DNA of 64,000 nucleotides. Source: Scortum barcoo (taxonomy: Eukaryota > Chordata > Actinopteri > Centrarchiformes > Terapontidae). The notes under the pieces are model-generated. The model made no database searches, was not told the origin of the DNA, and worked only from the letters and a program-made list of their open reading frames with translations. Numbering within the stretch: the stretch's first letter is position 1; every line of letters begins with the position of its first letter. Positions 26,781 to 40,930 of this stretch are shown here, piece after piece. A program made the translations under genes and the position numbers. The DNA is taken from contig CM041540.1 in assembly GCA_023238725.1 (NCBI GenBank), positions 5,896,708 to 5,960,707 of the forward strand, read 5' to 3'.

Positions 26781-28677
26781 CAGAGTGATGAGTGGGCGGT
26801 GATTCATTATTGATGTCAGGTTCATAGTGCCTCCGTTTGGCCATCATTCCTGTTTATCAGCTTCAAGCAGGTCTGTAATTCGGACAGCAGTACCTTCAGG
26901 ACTACAGTCTGACTTTTATTGCCTGCTTAAATAGAAGTCAGCTGCCAGCAAAGCTCATGGACTCGCACTTAAAAGTGGATGGATTAACACTTCTCCACTT
27001 CCAATGCACCACACACACTGCAGCGTAATCTGTGGTGGATCTACAAAAACTCTCAATGGGGTATTCAAGGTCATACATGTGCATCCATATCTGGTGTTTG
27101 GGCATTTTCTGCTTCCTTTTTTTCTTAAAACATTCAGACACTCCCCTCAGTCTTGTTTGTCTGTCTAAATCATTTTAAGCCACTTTTTATATCTGCAGTG
27201 GCTTTTGCTTCCCCGGAACAAGTAAGACCTCTAGTCAAAAAAAAAAGAAAGAGCAGTCTTAGACTTTGTAAGCTTGGATTTTGTCCCCTGAAATACCAAG
27301 CACTCTTCCTGTTGGCTAATTGCTTGTTAGTGCTCCTGGCCCACAAGAAGAAAAAGTCACACAGGGCTACTTCAAAAACACCCACGCACCGCGGCATCTG
27401 CAGCAGCACAGTGAGATATTAAGGCGTCGTGTCATGCCGGCGCCGTACGCTTTACAAGAACTCGTGACACCAGTTAAGTCTGGTCCAAGCCGTTTCCCCT
27501 GCTGCTAAAGTTGCGGCAAGAAAATTGGCGAGAAAAAGAAATCACCCCCTTTTCATTCATGCTTTCTTTCTTTCCCATTTGGCCCACGCAACCTAACTCT
27601 CTCCGAATCATCAGCCTTTCTATATATATGCACCAGAAAAATGTGTGAATGTGTAGGCTGTGGATCAGTGGGGAAACTCAAATCTCCCATCATAAAGGAG
27701 TTGGGCCTACTGGCAATTACAATAACCCCTCCATGCTGAGGTCTGATGAGAGCAGATGGGGATGCTGAATGTTTTATGGAGGTGGCGATAACGGCCAGAG
27801 CTTGAAGTAGCCGGCTGGAATTATCTGGTACTGAGGCTTAGAGTAATTACGAGCAGAGAATGGCTGCCCGACATTATTGCTGGATGAGCGGCAAGACTGA
27901 GGAACACCTGAGGCTTTTGGAAGCGGAGCACATTTGGGGGGGGGATCTCCAGAGATTTCGGGGGTAGCTCCACAACTGCTGCCGCAACTGAGCTGCCGTT
28001 CAGATTTTCAGTGACCAAAATGTTTGGTTCTGTTGTATTGGCATGAAATACCAGAGCGAAAGGAGCATCTAACATCGCAAGTTAGCATTACCAAGGATGA
28101 CTCACAGCCAAACTGATTAACAAGGAAATGTTCTGTTTTGAACATCTACGTCAGTGTCCTTGCTATTCAGTGCTTTTAAAATATACATACGATTTATTTT
28201 TCTTTTCCTGATTGCAATTCTGTATCACCATGGTGACCGTTGTTGGTTAAAAGCAGTCACAGTTTATCCACCTGAAGAGTTATTTCCTTGATTTTACACA
28301 TTTCTCCAGCCTATTCATCATGAGATTTGTAATTACTTTTTTGGCACTCCTGTAAATGGAGTGCAGAGTCAACCGAATCTGAGCCGTCATAACTTCCAAA
28401 AGGTGGTGATTATGAGCTTATAGTCTTTTAAAAAAAACTGACCCTGTCCTGTTCCAGATGTCTAAACAGTTTGTGTGAAGATGTTTAAACTGGAGTTTAT
28501 GGCCAACTGAGGTGTTTAGAAAATCTTCCACCCAAGTTGAAACGTTTGCTCTTCAGCTTTCTGAGGACATTCTTATCCAGACTCTTTTATTCTTCAATTT
28601 GTGTAATGAAGATAACCATCTAGCAAAAAAGTGATTTATTTAAGAGGTTCTATGACTCAAGTGTTTTTCTTATTCCA
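26781..28677. other. Non-coding DNA, no gene seen
   Basis: No gene is supported. The overlapping open frames on both strands at 27153-27422 reflect an A-rich/T-rich patch ('aaaaaagaaagag', 'agaagaaaaag'). A short (TA)n lies near 27622-27629 and a G-run near 27937-27945. Confidence 0.5.
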
Positions 28678-29178
28678 ACTTTAAAGCTGCTACAATCAAT
28701 ATTTTTTACTTTCAAAATGGCTCATGTGACTATTGTATCGTGAAGGGTGTGGCTTATATTGACAAATGCACAAATAATCATCATCTGACAACAGTTTTCT
28801 TCAGGTCATTTTAAGGTGTTTCAGTTCAGTTTTCGTTCTACGGGACATAACTTATGTTTTTATTAACTCTCATCGCTTTTATCAGCAATTTAGCATGTAG
28901 TTATCTCTTTTTTTTCCCCAGTGGTAGAACTTTATAAACTTACTCAATGCTACCAGCTCAGCACCAAACAGCGAACAGACAAAGTTTGCGTTGAGCTGTT
29001 GTCCATCGAAGAACATTTAGCAAAGAAAGGGCCAGATCGTAGTCGGTAGGAATAAAGATGACTCCAAAACTGCGAAATGTATAAGTTAATACTGTTTGCT
29101 GAAAAGTTTGACACATCAGCAGTTTGTTTTCTGCTGCCCCCAAGTGGCCAAAAAAATCTGATAATGCAGGTTTAAATT
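28678..29178. mobile_element. MITE-like non-autonomous element, copy 1
   Basis: The left edge 'aactttaaagctgctacaat' is approximately the inverted complement of the right edge 'tctgataatgcaggtttaaa', with roughly three quarters of positions matching. Inside are motifs I associate with a teleost short element: 'agcgaacagacaaagttt...gtt' and 'ccccaagtggccaaaaaaa' near the right end. It has no coding frame. The length of about 500 bp and the inverted ends suit a DNA-transposon-derived MITE. Target-site duplication is not clear. Confidence 0.5.
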
Positions 29179-32100
29179 AATCTTGAGGGCTGAACAACTA
29201 GCTGTAACTTCACACTGCTACTTCTGCATTTAAAGGGATTGAAAACTTGTAGTTTGTGATCCACACACTAAAAGTAAAGTAGCCTGACCCTGCTGTAATT
29301 TCTGCAAACACAGAAAGGAAACGCTGTGGCTTTTTGTGTGTACATTTCAAATTATTCCAAAGCATGCCATGTAGATCAGTATTCAGGTCGTCGGATGCAT
29401 TCACATGAAGCAAAATCACATGAACTGCCGAACTTATTTCACAGGATGGGCTTTATGAGCAATTACAGGATGATTGAATCCATTTGTATGTTGATGAAAT
29501 ATGCTGACACAATGCTGTAAGTAGTGCTTAGTCCATTGATTCCGAGTCTTTTGTTACAAATGCAATTACAGTGGTTTGTTTCGTCTAACTCTCTCTGTCT
29601 GCTAGATAATGACCTTAAGGAGGAATCTCCCTCCTCCCATCCTTTCCAATCAATGCCACTTCGTGCGGTGGTTTAGTGGCACTTCATATTGTAAAGCTCT
29701 GCAATCACTCAGCATCTGATAAGGAGCACAGCTAAAGGGTACACTAGCCATTTGTCTCACTAGCCGGAGATACAGCATCAGCATGTGGAAATCTGCACGC
29801 TTTAAATGTGGGTACAGTTTATTACATGGGCATTTGAGACCGCATTTAGATATATGTATGAGTCAAACACATCTACATCCTGTCTTTGCACTGGCACAAC
29901 CTTCATCCTCTCATACATGGACACCGAACGTTCACTGTTATGTAAAACCCCCTCACAGGATCCCTTTTCATCTCTTCCACAAAATTCCCACACATTAGCT
30001 AAGACAATCTTTCTTTTCTGCTTGATTACACCTTCCTCCAACAGCCAGCCGGTGCTGTGTGGACTTCCTCATCCTCACAGGGCAAAAATAACATTTTAAT
30101 TGCGTAAAAAATAAAATAAATAAGTGTGTTATGACAGAAAAAGAAAGCGATTAGAGCAGGAGCTCAGTGCAAATAGAGGAGCCTACTGCGGTTGAAAGCG
30201 TGATAATTAGACATTCCTTTCTGTGTACGCCAGCTACACAGATTCACTAATGTGCACTGTGCAGCCACTCTACAAACTGAGAAGCTTATGGGCATGGAAT
30301 GAGGCACCCCACTGGCTAAATTTAACTTTTTTTTTTTAACAAAAGCAACCCTGCCTCTAACAGGGCTCCCACCGCTGCCAAAAACACAGATTTAGGAATA
30401 TGGTGTGCAAAGTGCATTCATGGTAGGTAGGAGCGTTGGCATGAGCCTCCTCCTTCGAGCTCTCCTCCTCTCTCTGTCCTTCATGTGAGTGGGACCGAGA
30501 AGGAGTCATACATTTTGATTTGTGTGTGTGCGTGTGAGCAGAGACGTTCGGCTAGAGGACGGTGCTGGTTTACATCGTCATGGTTTCAGCATCAGAGAAA
30601 GCAGCAAACACTGAGTTGACACCTTTTCCACGTCTTGTTTTCACCACAGGGGGCAATAAGCATCACTTTTACACACCGCTGCAAGGAAATTGTGGTTGGT
30701 TCCCTCAAACGTGGAAAATTCTGCCTCAGATTTTAATGAATATGCTCTCTACGTACGTTGCTTTACCCTCATCTGCATCAACCATCATGCCAATAGGAAA
30801 TATTCATGCAGTGTCGCTGGCCCAGCATGACATACCAATCAATGTACGCCATCATTTGCTATCACAGTCAAGCACATTGACACCTCCAGTAAAAATTATG
30901 CACAGTCTATAATATTTGCATCCCTAATGTAATATCAATAGAGGTGGGGAAGGGCGTTTAAAAAAAGAAAAAAAAAAGAACAAGCCACATGTCTGACCTC
31001 GGTAAACCTCAGAGGGCTGACAGAAATTGAAAAACCCATCAAATAAGTGTTCGGTCACGGTGCATCCAAACCTCATCCATCAACATCAGGATGTCAAATG
31101 GGATGATAAGTGGAAATGGAGAGCAACAAGTCTGAAAAACTTCTGCAAACTTCTGCACGGAGATGGGAACAGGGACGCAACACATGGGTACAATTGGCGG
31201 GGCACAGAATTATGCATCCCTATTTGAAGATCCTGATATATATATAACCATTGTTTGAGTAGCTGCAACATGGCATACAATATGATCATGCAATAAAAAT
31301 ACGAGCATTTACAGACTGTTCTTGGCTATTTAAGGCATTTAATGATATCTTTAAAATGGTCCTTCCACCTTGCCGTGCTTTTTAAGAGGTTCTGTGATCT
31401 TATCGAGTGATTTGTGAAACTTAAAGGTTTTCTGTGGCTCTTCGAATTGCCTTTTCTATGGAAACATAATAGGCTGTCAGAAATCGTAATCTGCAGGTAG
31501 ACAAATGGCTCTTCTGCAGTGCCTTTGATTCGAGCAGATGGAACCCAGTCAAGATCAAGCATCCACCAAAAATGGAGATTTCAAAAAAAAAATATCAAGT
31601 AGCTGCAGCATGTGTGGTCTTTTTGTTTGATATCTGTTGCCTTTAATACCAATGATGGATAAACACACACATGGGAAAAATATGTTCCATGGAAAAACAG
31701 TGCATGACTTGAAGTGATGGAAACTTTCTGCTGGATTCCAGGCAGTTGCAAAATGCAAATCCTCCCCTCTGTTTGGCAAGCCACCAAAATCAAATTCCTA
31801 ATTGAGGGTCTGCGTGAATGTGCAAGAACAAAAACCAAGCATCGACCTGCACACCCGGGATCAGACCGAGACAACGACAACAACAGACACTGAAGGCAAC
31901 ACTGGTCCTTTTTTTTGTTTACCTGCCATCTCTTCAAACCAAACCAATTACTGCCAGCGACTTAATCAAGGTCAAGCACTCACTCACACAATGCCAAACA
32001 AAATGCCAAATGAATATCAAACATCTGCACAGGTTGGTGTCACAGGTGAACTGTAAGTGTGCTATTATTTATTAACCATGCTGTAAAGATCAAATTAATA

Positions 32101-32579
32101 AACTCTCCAAATTCACAGCAACAAACAGGCACATATAGACCCACTTCGTCTGTTTTTTTTCTGCAGAAATAACCAAAAATCGTTTGTTTTTGCATGTTAA
32201 GAAGCAGCGTCTGAGCCTTCACGTCTATATTTTCCCCTCTGGTAACAAGTGAGAATCACTTTTCAAGAATCACCCATTTTCAGTTTTTCCAGCTCCACTT
32301 ACACCGACTCTCTTTATTAATGTCAGAGTGGAGTTAAATGATCCAAAACCAGAGCCTACATCCATCCATCACAAGTATCACCCCACCCCCCACATTGCAC
32401 TGGTTTATCCAGCCAAATGAGAAGAGAAGACATCTGCGTGTTGTTTTTTTTCCTGCTCCCCTTTTCATTCACATAAACGCGACTAAACAACTGCCACCCG
32501 ATTCTAAAAATACAGGACATGCAGCATGATATTGTGAGGCGCAAAAGACACGGAGCTTGAAAAATCACAGCTTTACCTT
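29179..32579. other. Non-coding DNA, no gene seen
   Basis: No gene is supported. A-rich patch at 30960-30980. The stretch 30150-30300 is simple-repeat-free with TAAT cores and could be a conserved element, untested. Open frames up to 118 codons (31581-31937, minus) show no domain. Confidence 0.5.
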
Positions 32580-33762
32580 TTTCTTCTTTTTGTATACCGA
32601 CTCCTACGTTGGATTTATGGGCAACAAGCTCACAGCGTGATTTGGGAGATCCACACTGCGCGTAAAACAGCTCAGCTGTAAGACCAACAGCCACACAAAC
32701 CTTTCAGTCTCTCTCGCGTTGCGCTTTTACGCACGTCGACTGAGGCTGCGACGCCAAATCGCCTCTTATTCTTAAATAGGTTTGCAGACCTCAATGCACA
32801 CCACCGCATTGTGCAGTGTTTTTTAATTATTATTATTGACTGAAAAACTCAGGAATCATACGGCAGCGCTTTTTTTCTCTTTTTTTCTAGCTTTCATCCA
32901 GCTGTGGCGATGAAACCAGCTGAAATCAAGAATGGCTGATCGAATCAAGGAGACGAGTGGAGGCTGCTCCGGGGCAAACGCAGACTCACGCAGATCTGCA
33001 TATGTAGACGATTAGACATCTGGGTTTTTAAGCACAGATTAAGTATCATAAAAGAGAATTTTATTTAGAAACCAGTTGTTACCCGAATGACTGAAAGGAC
33101 ACGGAGGACGCGTTTATCCGGTGCGCGTCGGGGTGCCATGAGCGCACACTGCTGGCAAACCGATTGGCACGTCCTTAGATAAACACTCTAAACACAATTG
33201 TTAAAAATACCCTAAATAAAATCCGCGAAAACCCAAAGAAATGAATAATGGAGGCGCTTACGTTTGGTAAGAGAGCGCGCAATCTATAGTAGGTGCGAAG
33301 TGTTTGGATGTAAAACTGGATTTAAAGCTGATGAAGGCACCAAACGATTCAGCATTTGATACTGGCACGATGTCAGTGATGGATGCTCAGGAGACTATGA
33401 AATAAACCACGAGTAAAGTTCTGCTCCCCCCCCCCCCTCCTCTCTCAGCCTAAGATCCAAGATGCGCCTTATGGCACAGGCAGCCGGGGCATGAAGCGTA
33501 AAACATTTCGTTGTCATCATGCAAAGCTTCCTCAGCGATATTTCAATTACATGGCTTAAAATCAACCCACACCGGGGTCGCCCTGTGGAGCCAAATCTTC
33601 CTTTTAAAGTAAAGTTGCACACTTTTATCACCCTTGCTGATAAAAAAAAAACGAACTAACTAAAGAAATCCTCACTGAATATTATTTTAGCCGTCGAGGT
33701 TCCATAATTTGCGTTTTTACGCACCGGAGGGACATGATCACAGGTGTCGTCCTCAGTGTGTG

Positions 33763-33960
33763 GGCAGCCAGGCGGTGACAGAGCCACAGTCCTGCATCTG
33801 AAAAGTCTCTGGTTTGATCCCTGACAACAACTAGTACCCCCCCAACCTCACCTCCTCACCCCCCCTTGTCGAAGTGTCCTTGAGCAAGAAAGCTTATTGC
33901 AACCAGTCACAGTGGGAGCGAGTCTTCCACCTCCTGGTCTGAGAGAGTCTGATAAACCTG
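33763..33960 (+). repeat. tRNA-related teleost repeat fragment (copy 1)
   Basis: 'gcagccaggcggtgacagag...' leads to 'ctctggtttgatccctgac', which resembles a Pol III B box (GGTTTGATCCC). It continues through a C-rich stretch to 'gtcgaagtgtccttgagcaag', a phrase typical of an abundant teleost repeat. The A box is not convincing. The 52365-52505 fragment appears to be another part of the same family. Confidence 0.5.
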
Positions 33961-33975
33961 CTTGAGAAATATCGA

Positions 33976-34005
33976 TTCCTCCTCCTTCTTCTTCTTCTTC
34001 TTCTT
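33976..34005. repeat. (TTC)n microsatellite
   Basis: 'ctcctccttcttcttcttcttcttc' tract, an imperfect trinucleotide repeat. Confidence 0.8.
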
Positions 34006-34228
34006 TTTATATTAATCAGAGAAAACAGGCTACATTTTTATATCCAGGAGGGAACATTAAAGAGTGTTCAGGTATCGGCTCACCTGCTCTCATGCTGTCA
34101 CGCTGGTGGCGTCTTTTGGTCCGCTTCATCGCACCGCGGCTGCACGTCTGAGGACATGCTTCTGGAGACGGGCTTTGGAGAGGAGAAGCGCTTCGGCTGT
34201 ACAGGAGAAAGTGGGGAGGTGGAAGGGG

Positions 34229-34298
34229 TGTGTGTGTGTGTGTGTGTGTGTGTCACACAGAGAGAGAGAGAGTGAGAAAGGGAGGGAGAGAGAGAGAA
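34229..34298. repeat. Compound (TG)n(AG)n microsatellite
   Basis: A 25-base (TG)n (34229-34253) is followed by 'tcacac' and imperfect (AG)n/(GAGG)n to 34298. It underlies serine/histidine-rich spurious frames on the minus strand (34098-34547). Confidence 0.85.
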
Positions 34299-35495
34299 AG
34301 CTAGGAGAAGAAGTAGGCTGGCGTTTCTTTGACGGTAATGACAGTCGTTATTCGCCTTTTTTCTTCTTCTTTCGATTCGGGGAAACCAGGCTGAGCGTTT
34401 AGCACAAATAAGACAACACGTGGTTTTAAAATACAATATCCCCCCTCCCCCAGCATTCAATTCAATTGCAATATTCGTCAATATACCAATTAAAACCTCG
34501 TAGCAGCAAACGCCACCAATTTTAAATGAAATCTGAAAACTTGGCACTCTTTATTCTTTTTTAATTTCATGTCTTAGTGCGATTCCATCCATTTCCTTCT
34601 CTTTCTTTGATAGATAAGATTTGGTTAAGTTGGTTGATGGTATTGGCTCCATTCAGGAAAAAAAGAAATGCAGGAATTGGCGCAGCTTTACGCACACTTC
34701 CTGGTTTCAGCACCGAGGAGAGCGCAGATTTGGAGAGGGAGGGGGTGCAAAACGTGCCCAAGTAGTTTGCACGTTTTACCTGCGAATGGATATGGATATG
34801 CGGAGCACTTTGGAGGGGCTCTACTTTCTCTGGCGCGTCCCTCTCCGGCAAATGCGCCAAATCAATATATTCAAATGTAACATAAGTGCTTTTCTAAAAT
34901 CGCATTTCCAGTCAGACAGAAGGGACAAATCTGTTTCTGAAAGAGTAAACCACTAAAACAGTCCCATTTAATTTGGCACATCTCTCGTAACTAAGTCTAA
35001 ACGAGGGCAATTTAAAGTCTAAAAGTTTTTTTTTTTTTTTAAGGATTGTGTTCCAGCTCCGTGATTTGTGCCTCTCTTTCTGTGCATGAACTCGGGGAGC
35101 CTGTTGATTATCTGAACACATGGCCGGGTGTGGACGTGCTCTGCTCTTCGTCTCGTTGTATACATTGCTGCTGCTGCTCTCCCTCCACTCTCTGCAGACT
35201 GCTGCTGGGGCCCAATGACTCTCTCTCTTTCTCTCTCTTCTTTTTTTAATCATAACTGGCTGGCACTTATTGAGATCAACCCGCTCTCAGTGCTTGTCTG
35301 GAAGGAGAGTTGCTGTCTTGATTTATTGCAACGTTGCACTTGAAAATGGGGGTTGCTGGTATTAAAGGCTTAGTGCGATTCGACATTATTTAGTATTTGC
35401 TTTTCTTTCTTTTTTTTTCAGTCACAAGACTGTTATGGAAAATCAACAGAGGATGAGAATGTTTTACTGACATCTACTGGGGGAAATAATCTCAA

Positions 35496-35498
<3 letters not shown>

Positions 35499-35535
<37 letters not shown>

Positions 35536-35549
35536 GTGTGTGTGTGTGT
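35499..35549. repeat. (TC)n plus (GT)n compound microsatellite
   Basis: About 17 TC units (35499-35532), then 'agc', then (GT)n to 35549. It lies just upstream of a possible splice acceptor at 35575 and could serve as, or merely mimic, a polypyrimidine tract. Confidence 0.85.
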
Positions 35550-35575
35550 TAACTGGTCAGCTGTCTACCTTGCAG

Positions 35576-35645
35576 GAAGTTGAAGCCAGTTTCATGCACA
35601 ATTAAGCCCTCTTCCTCCAGGTCCTCACAGCACTATGACAGACAG
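35576..35645 (+). other. Weak candidate 5' exon ending in ATG and a splice donor
   Basis: 'ctgtctaccttgcag' ends in AG at 35574-35575 and 'gacag|gtaact' gives a good donor at 35646. The 70-nt interval contains one ATG (35635-35637) in the context 'cactATGA', reading M-T-D before the donor. This is the arrangement of a 5'UTR exon carrying the start codon, lying downstream of the CpG-rich region. No downstream exon is identified, and AG and GTAA are frequent by chance. Confidence 0.2.
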
Positions 35646-35649
35646 GTAA

Positions 35650-37295
<1,646 letters not shown>

Positions 37296-38994
37296 GTGAG
37301 GTATCTATATTGTGTCTATAATAATATTAATAATAAAGTAAAATTAGATAACTTAGAATATACAAAGAATAGTCTATTATATATATGATCACTGTAGTTA
37401 AAAGTGCAGTAATAAATAGCTCCTTTTTATTCAAGAAAATAAAAGTGCATTCATTGATTGGGCTCATGTTAGCGGCTAAGTGGTGTTTCTCTTTCTCCCT
37501 TTTTAGTTTGTGGACTGTCTTAATGTGATCCCTCTCCACCAAGTTGCCGCAGTTACTATCCATTCATTTTGTTTAACTACTCCAAGTGCTCTCCATAGTC
37601 AGTGGGACCAGCTCGAGTTTACATTGTGTTAGAGTGTATATTGATCATTGGGCTGTCAATCAATGGGAACAGCTGTTGGGAGACTTTAACTTGCAGCAGA
37701 AACACCTGAAGTGCCGCTTTATTAAACAGAAGGACGAAATAATCCTCTTGGCATCCTGCAGGAACTCTCTACTGTGGATTTCTTTGTTGAGTCTACTGGA
37801 ACTCTCTCAAGCTCGAGAGGATAGAGGATTCATCCTTTAAACACTTGATGAAAACAAGGAGGGAGAAGATGGCCCTGGAATTAATTTAGAAATTGAATGT
37901 GTTTTTATTTTTGCATTCAAATCTTGATTTTAATTCTAGTTTAAATGCATTTAAAACAAATAGGAAATGTGTAGGTAAGATTCAGTCCGTATGAAAAGAT
38001 CCATACTTTCAGCCTAAAGGAAAACTTAAACTACACGATAATAAGCCATCAAACCTACAACATAGCTTCAAACTTAAACATTAATTCATTTACCCAAATT
38101 CAATAATAAGATTAGTTGTGTTCTGATGTTCCCAAATGATCCAGAGCGAAACACCAGAACACCCCGCTCCTTGACATTTGACCTCTATGATGTCAGTTCT
38201 ATGACATCGAACTCTTCATCATTTTATCATAAAGACACAGGTGAACCGTTCTTGTGGTGAGTCCGTGACCCAAAATCTGGGCTTTGCTGTGGTATCAGGT
38301 AAATGAGCTGGACCAGAACCAGTCTGTCTTAATCAGATCTGGCAAGTCGCTGACAAAGCCGGGCCCCACAATCCTCTCAGGACCGTCAGAACAAAAGGCA
38401 GAAGACAAAGGAGGCTGCAGAAGAAATACAATATGCACGAATCAATAGAGGGGCTGGGGAAGGAGATTTACCTGCTATCCAGGGAACAGGCCACACACTG
38501 TCACAACAATTTGATATGCAGACTGATTAATTGCTCTCACAAATCCGTATGGAACAATAATGTCTTTGTTTTTTTCGTGTCATGAGTGTTAGTTTAAAAA
38601 AAAAAAAAGTCTGACATTGTTTGCTCGGCTCCTTTGGTGCCCTGTATGCTAATTTCCCCTTGCACGCCTGTTTACAGTTTGGCACAATAACGAGTGAAGG
38701 GATTGTTCTGTATGCATCAGCGTTTTGAAGTATGTTTCACCGGAGTCTGGTGACCCGCCTGCTGTTCTGTGTTTTGCTGAGCTATTAGTCTTTGTGTTTG
38801 TGTTTGACAGTGCCATTAACATGGCAAATCCACGGCTTCAGCATTATCCAACCTGCTGATGGACAATGCATGGAAACACTGACATGTTTGCCTCTACATT
38901 AACCCGTCTCGTGTTTGTTACACTCTCTGGTGGCATTTTATAGTTTACTGAGCTTTCTTCCCCCCCCCCCCCTCCCCAAACCTGCTTTTTGTCA
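37296..38994. other. Non-coding DNA with a 16-bp palindrome
   Basis: A perfect palindrome TTTAAATGCATTTAAA lies at 37940-37955. A-runs occur at 38596-38609 and a C-run at 38960-38973. No gene, RNA or transposon is recognised. Confidence 0.5.
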
Positions 38995-39230
38995 TTTAAA
39001 GCTGCACTAATTAAAATTTTCTGTATTAAAAGACTGTGAATAACATTAAAGGTGTCATGCGTACCCACCAAGACATATCATCAGAATCTGCAGCTCCCTG
39101 TGGCTCCACAGAGCTTTTTATCTACTTTTAGCTAATTGTTTTTTTGTTGTTTTTATTTGGGGTGGTGGGGGGTAGTTTTCTGGTTCGCAAATTCCATTTA
39201 CAGCTGCAACAGGCAGCAATTCCGACATAA
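38995..39230 (+). mobile_element. MITE-like element, copy 2 (left part)
   Basis: 'catttaaagctgcactaatt' matches the left edge of the element at 28678-29178. It continues with 'caccaagacatatcatcagaat', 'gagctttttatctacttttagctaatt' and 'ctggttcgcaaattcc', phrases I associate with the same teleost short element. The right terminus is not found, so this is a 5'-biased fragment. Confidence 0.45.
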
Positions 39231-39759
39231 AAGATCTGATACATCATATCATTCATAAATCATTCATATTTTCCTCAGCGTTAAAGAATGTCAGTGGTGC
39301 ACAGTGTCTGCTGGATGTGTCAGATCTCAACTGTTTGAGAACGTGTAAGCTGCAACAACATCTTCATGCAATCATATGGTTCGAGTTTTTTCATTGTTAG
39401 TGGTTGTTAATTGAGTATTTCTTCCTTCGGGTATTAAAAAGTCAATGAATGGAGCTTGGATTGCTCTGGCTTCGACCCCTTATGGTACGTTTAGGTCGCA
39501 TTGTGCCTGATATTGAACAGTTTGCCTTCGACTTGTGGCCACGCTCCTTTTCACTCACGCCACGTGAGGTGAATCAAATCGAGTTGTGTCACTTATAACC
39601 TAATGGGAGACACAACCTGTGGGTGCGTTGAAGAGAATGAGCCAGATTTTATTTGGAAATGAACATAGTTTCCGCTTGACATCGCTCATCAGTCCCATGT
39701 AGCAACATGTAAAAGCATTCCTCAACCACAAGGTCATGCACCTGTCCGCAATCAGCAGA
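39231..39759. other. Non-coding DNA, nothing recognised
   Basis: No gene or repeat is evident in this short interval between the MITE-like fragment and the GATA-rich segment. Confidence 0.5.
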
Positions 39760-40135
39760 GCAGATATTAATCTGTAAATATTGATTGAGCTGTCTGGTAT
39801 TTTAGGGTGGATTTTAGCTTTAAGCTCACATTTTCCCTCCGTATAAAGAGGGGGGATAAGGGATAGGGGGGGATAAGAGGCTTATCTATCATGCCTGGGG
39901 TTAATTGCCCTCAATCCAGGATCTCCTTTTGAATGTTTCCACGTCTCCAAATGAGTTCATTAGCAATTCTTTGCAATTCTTTTATAGTGTCTTAATTGAG
40001 GGTAATTAAGTGAAGTGATGGCATTAGTGGATTGGTGGACAAAGCATCAAAACCTCTGCCAGGGGTGTAGCATACATGAATATGTCATTAATGGTGACAC
40101 TCAAGAATAAACCCCACAACCGCTTATTGTGCCAA
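39760..40135. promoter_or_regulatory. Conserved-element-like segment with GATA cluster
   Basis: This simple-repeat-free segment contains five GATA-type motifs within 40 bases: GGATAAG and GGATAGG in a G-rich run (39849-39870), then GATAAG-agg-CTTATC (39872-39886) and CTATC. It is followed by several TAATT/ATTA cores (39900-40090). Its texture resembles vertebrate developmental enhancers. Enhancer function and conservation are inference. Confidence 0.3.
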
Positions 40136-40741
40136 AGCTTTAGATGAGCAATGTGTTCATCTGCCTGAAACATTTTTTGTTATTTAGATAAGTGGGATAA
40201 TTGGAACAGAGATGAATGCTGCACCAGAGTGCAGATGTGCAATAGAGCTTTGTTGAAATCGTGCAGACCAGCAGGATTTGGCCTTTCGTGTCACGCCTGA
40301 ACCTGTCCCTGGTGAAGTGGCTCAAATCTCAGAGGAGCTGCACCAATCAAAATCTGTGCATGCCTATTTTAATGCATGCCCACAGTTTTAAGACTTAAAG
40401 GGTGAAAGTACTGAAATGTTCTTACATCCCTCTGTGATATTGGACATACAGGTGGTAAAAGAACTGTACTCCCTGCCTTTATACTAAGTTTCTTAAAATC
40501 TTTATACTGACTCTTTTGAAATCCTTAAGGGTTCAGCCAGTCAGGAGCTCGAGACACACTGAGGAAGGCAGAGCCTGAAACATCCATGTGTGTACTGGAC
40601 TGTTTCTAATGAAGTGGTAAAAAGTGAAATGTAAAAAAAGTTCTCACCCCACCTGTGAATTCAGTTTTTTTATTTCTCCATCTCTGAAATTTCAACCATG
40701 GGACTCAACATTTCTTCAGTTCCAATGAAAATTGCTTGTGT
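40136..40741. other. Non-coding DNA, nothing recognised
   Basis: No gene is supported. The single 61-codon minus frame (40140-40325) has no recognisable domain. Confidence 0.5.
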
Positions 40742-40930
40742 TGGTTAGTGGTCAATGTTGGTTTCTTTTAACCTTGGCTGCAATCATTCCTGAACCTTAA
40801 CCACATGTTCACTACTGTAACCATGATAATGAAGGGTTCTTAGTCTTAATAAAGTACTTATTTTAACTAAACCATAATCTTTCTCTAAACCTAACCAAGT
40901 AGTTGTTTTTGAAAACCCAACTGTAGCATT
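40742..40930. repeat. Teleost 'aaacctaaccaagt' repeat fragment
   Basis: 'taaccttggctgcaatcattcctgaacc', 'actaaaccataatctttctctaaacctaaccaagtagtt' and 'aaaacccaactgtagcattgtcac' resemble a diverged CCTAACC-rich interspersed sequence common in fish genomes. It is not telomeric (no TTAGGG register). Ends are undefined. Confidence 0.4.

Larger units (their letters stand above)
32580..35250. promoter_or_regulatory. CpG-enriched, promoter-like region
   Basis: CpG dinucleotides cluster here more than anywhere else in the window, for example around 32705-32765, 33105-33150, 33245-33280, 34085-34160 and 34680-34860. Surrounding DNA is CpG-poor. Short ATG-led frames occur (for example at 32931 and 34786) but none is recognisable. 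A repeat fragment (33763-33960) and microsatellites interrupt it. The pattern suits an unmethylated vertebrate promoter region, possibly of a gene reading on the + strand, but no TATA box or start site can be assigned. Confidence 0.35.

Noticed and set aside
33763..33830. Functional tRNA gene suggested by a B-box-like 'ggtttgatccc'
   Set aside because: No acceptor or anticodon stem can be drawn; this is the head of an interspersed repeat.
34098..34547. 149-codon minus-strand open frame
   Set aside because: Its Ser/Leu and His/Thr runs come from (AG)n and (TG)n microsatellites; no domain.
40742..40930. Interstitial telomere-like sequence
   Set aside because: The CCTAACC phrases are sparse and out of register; better explained by a known type of fish interspersed repeat.
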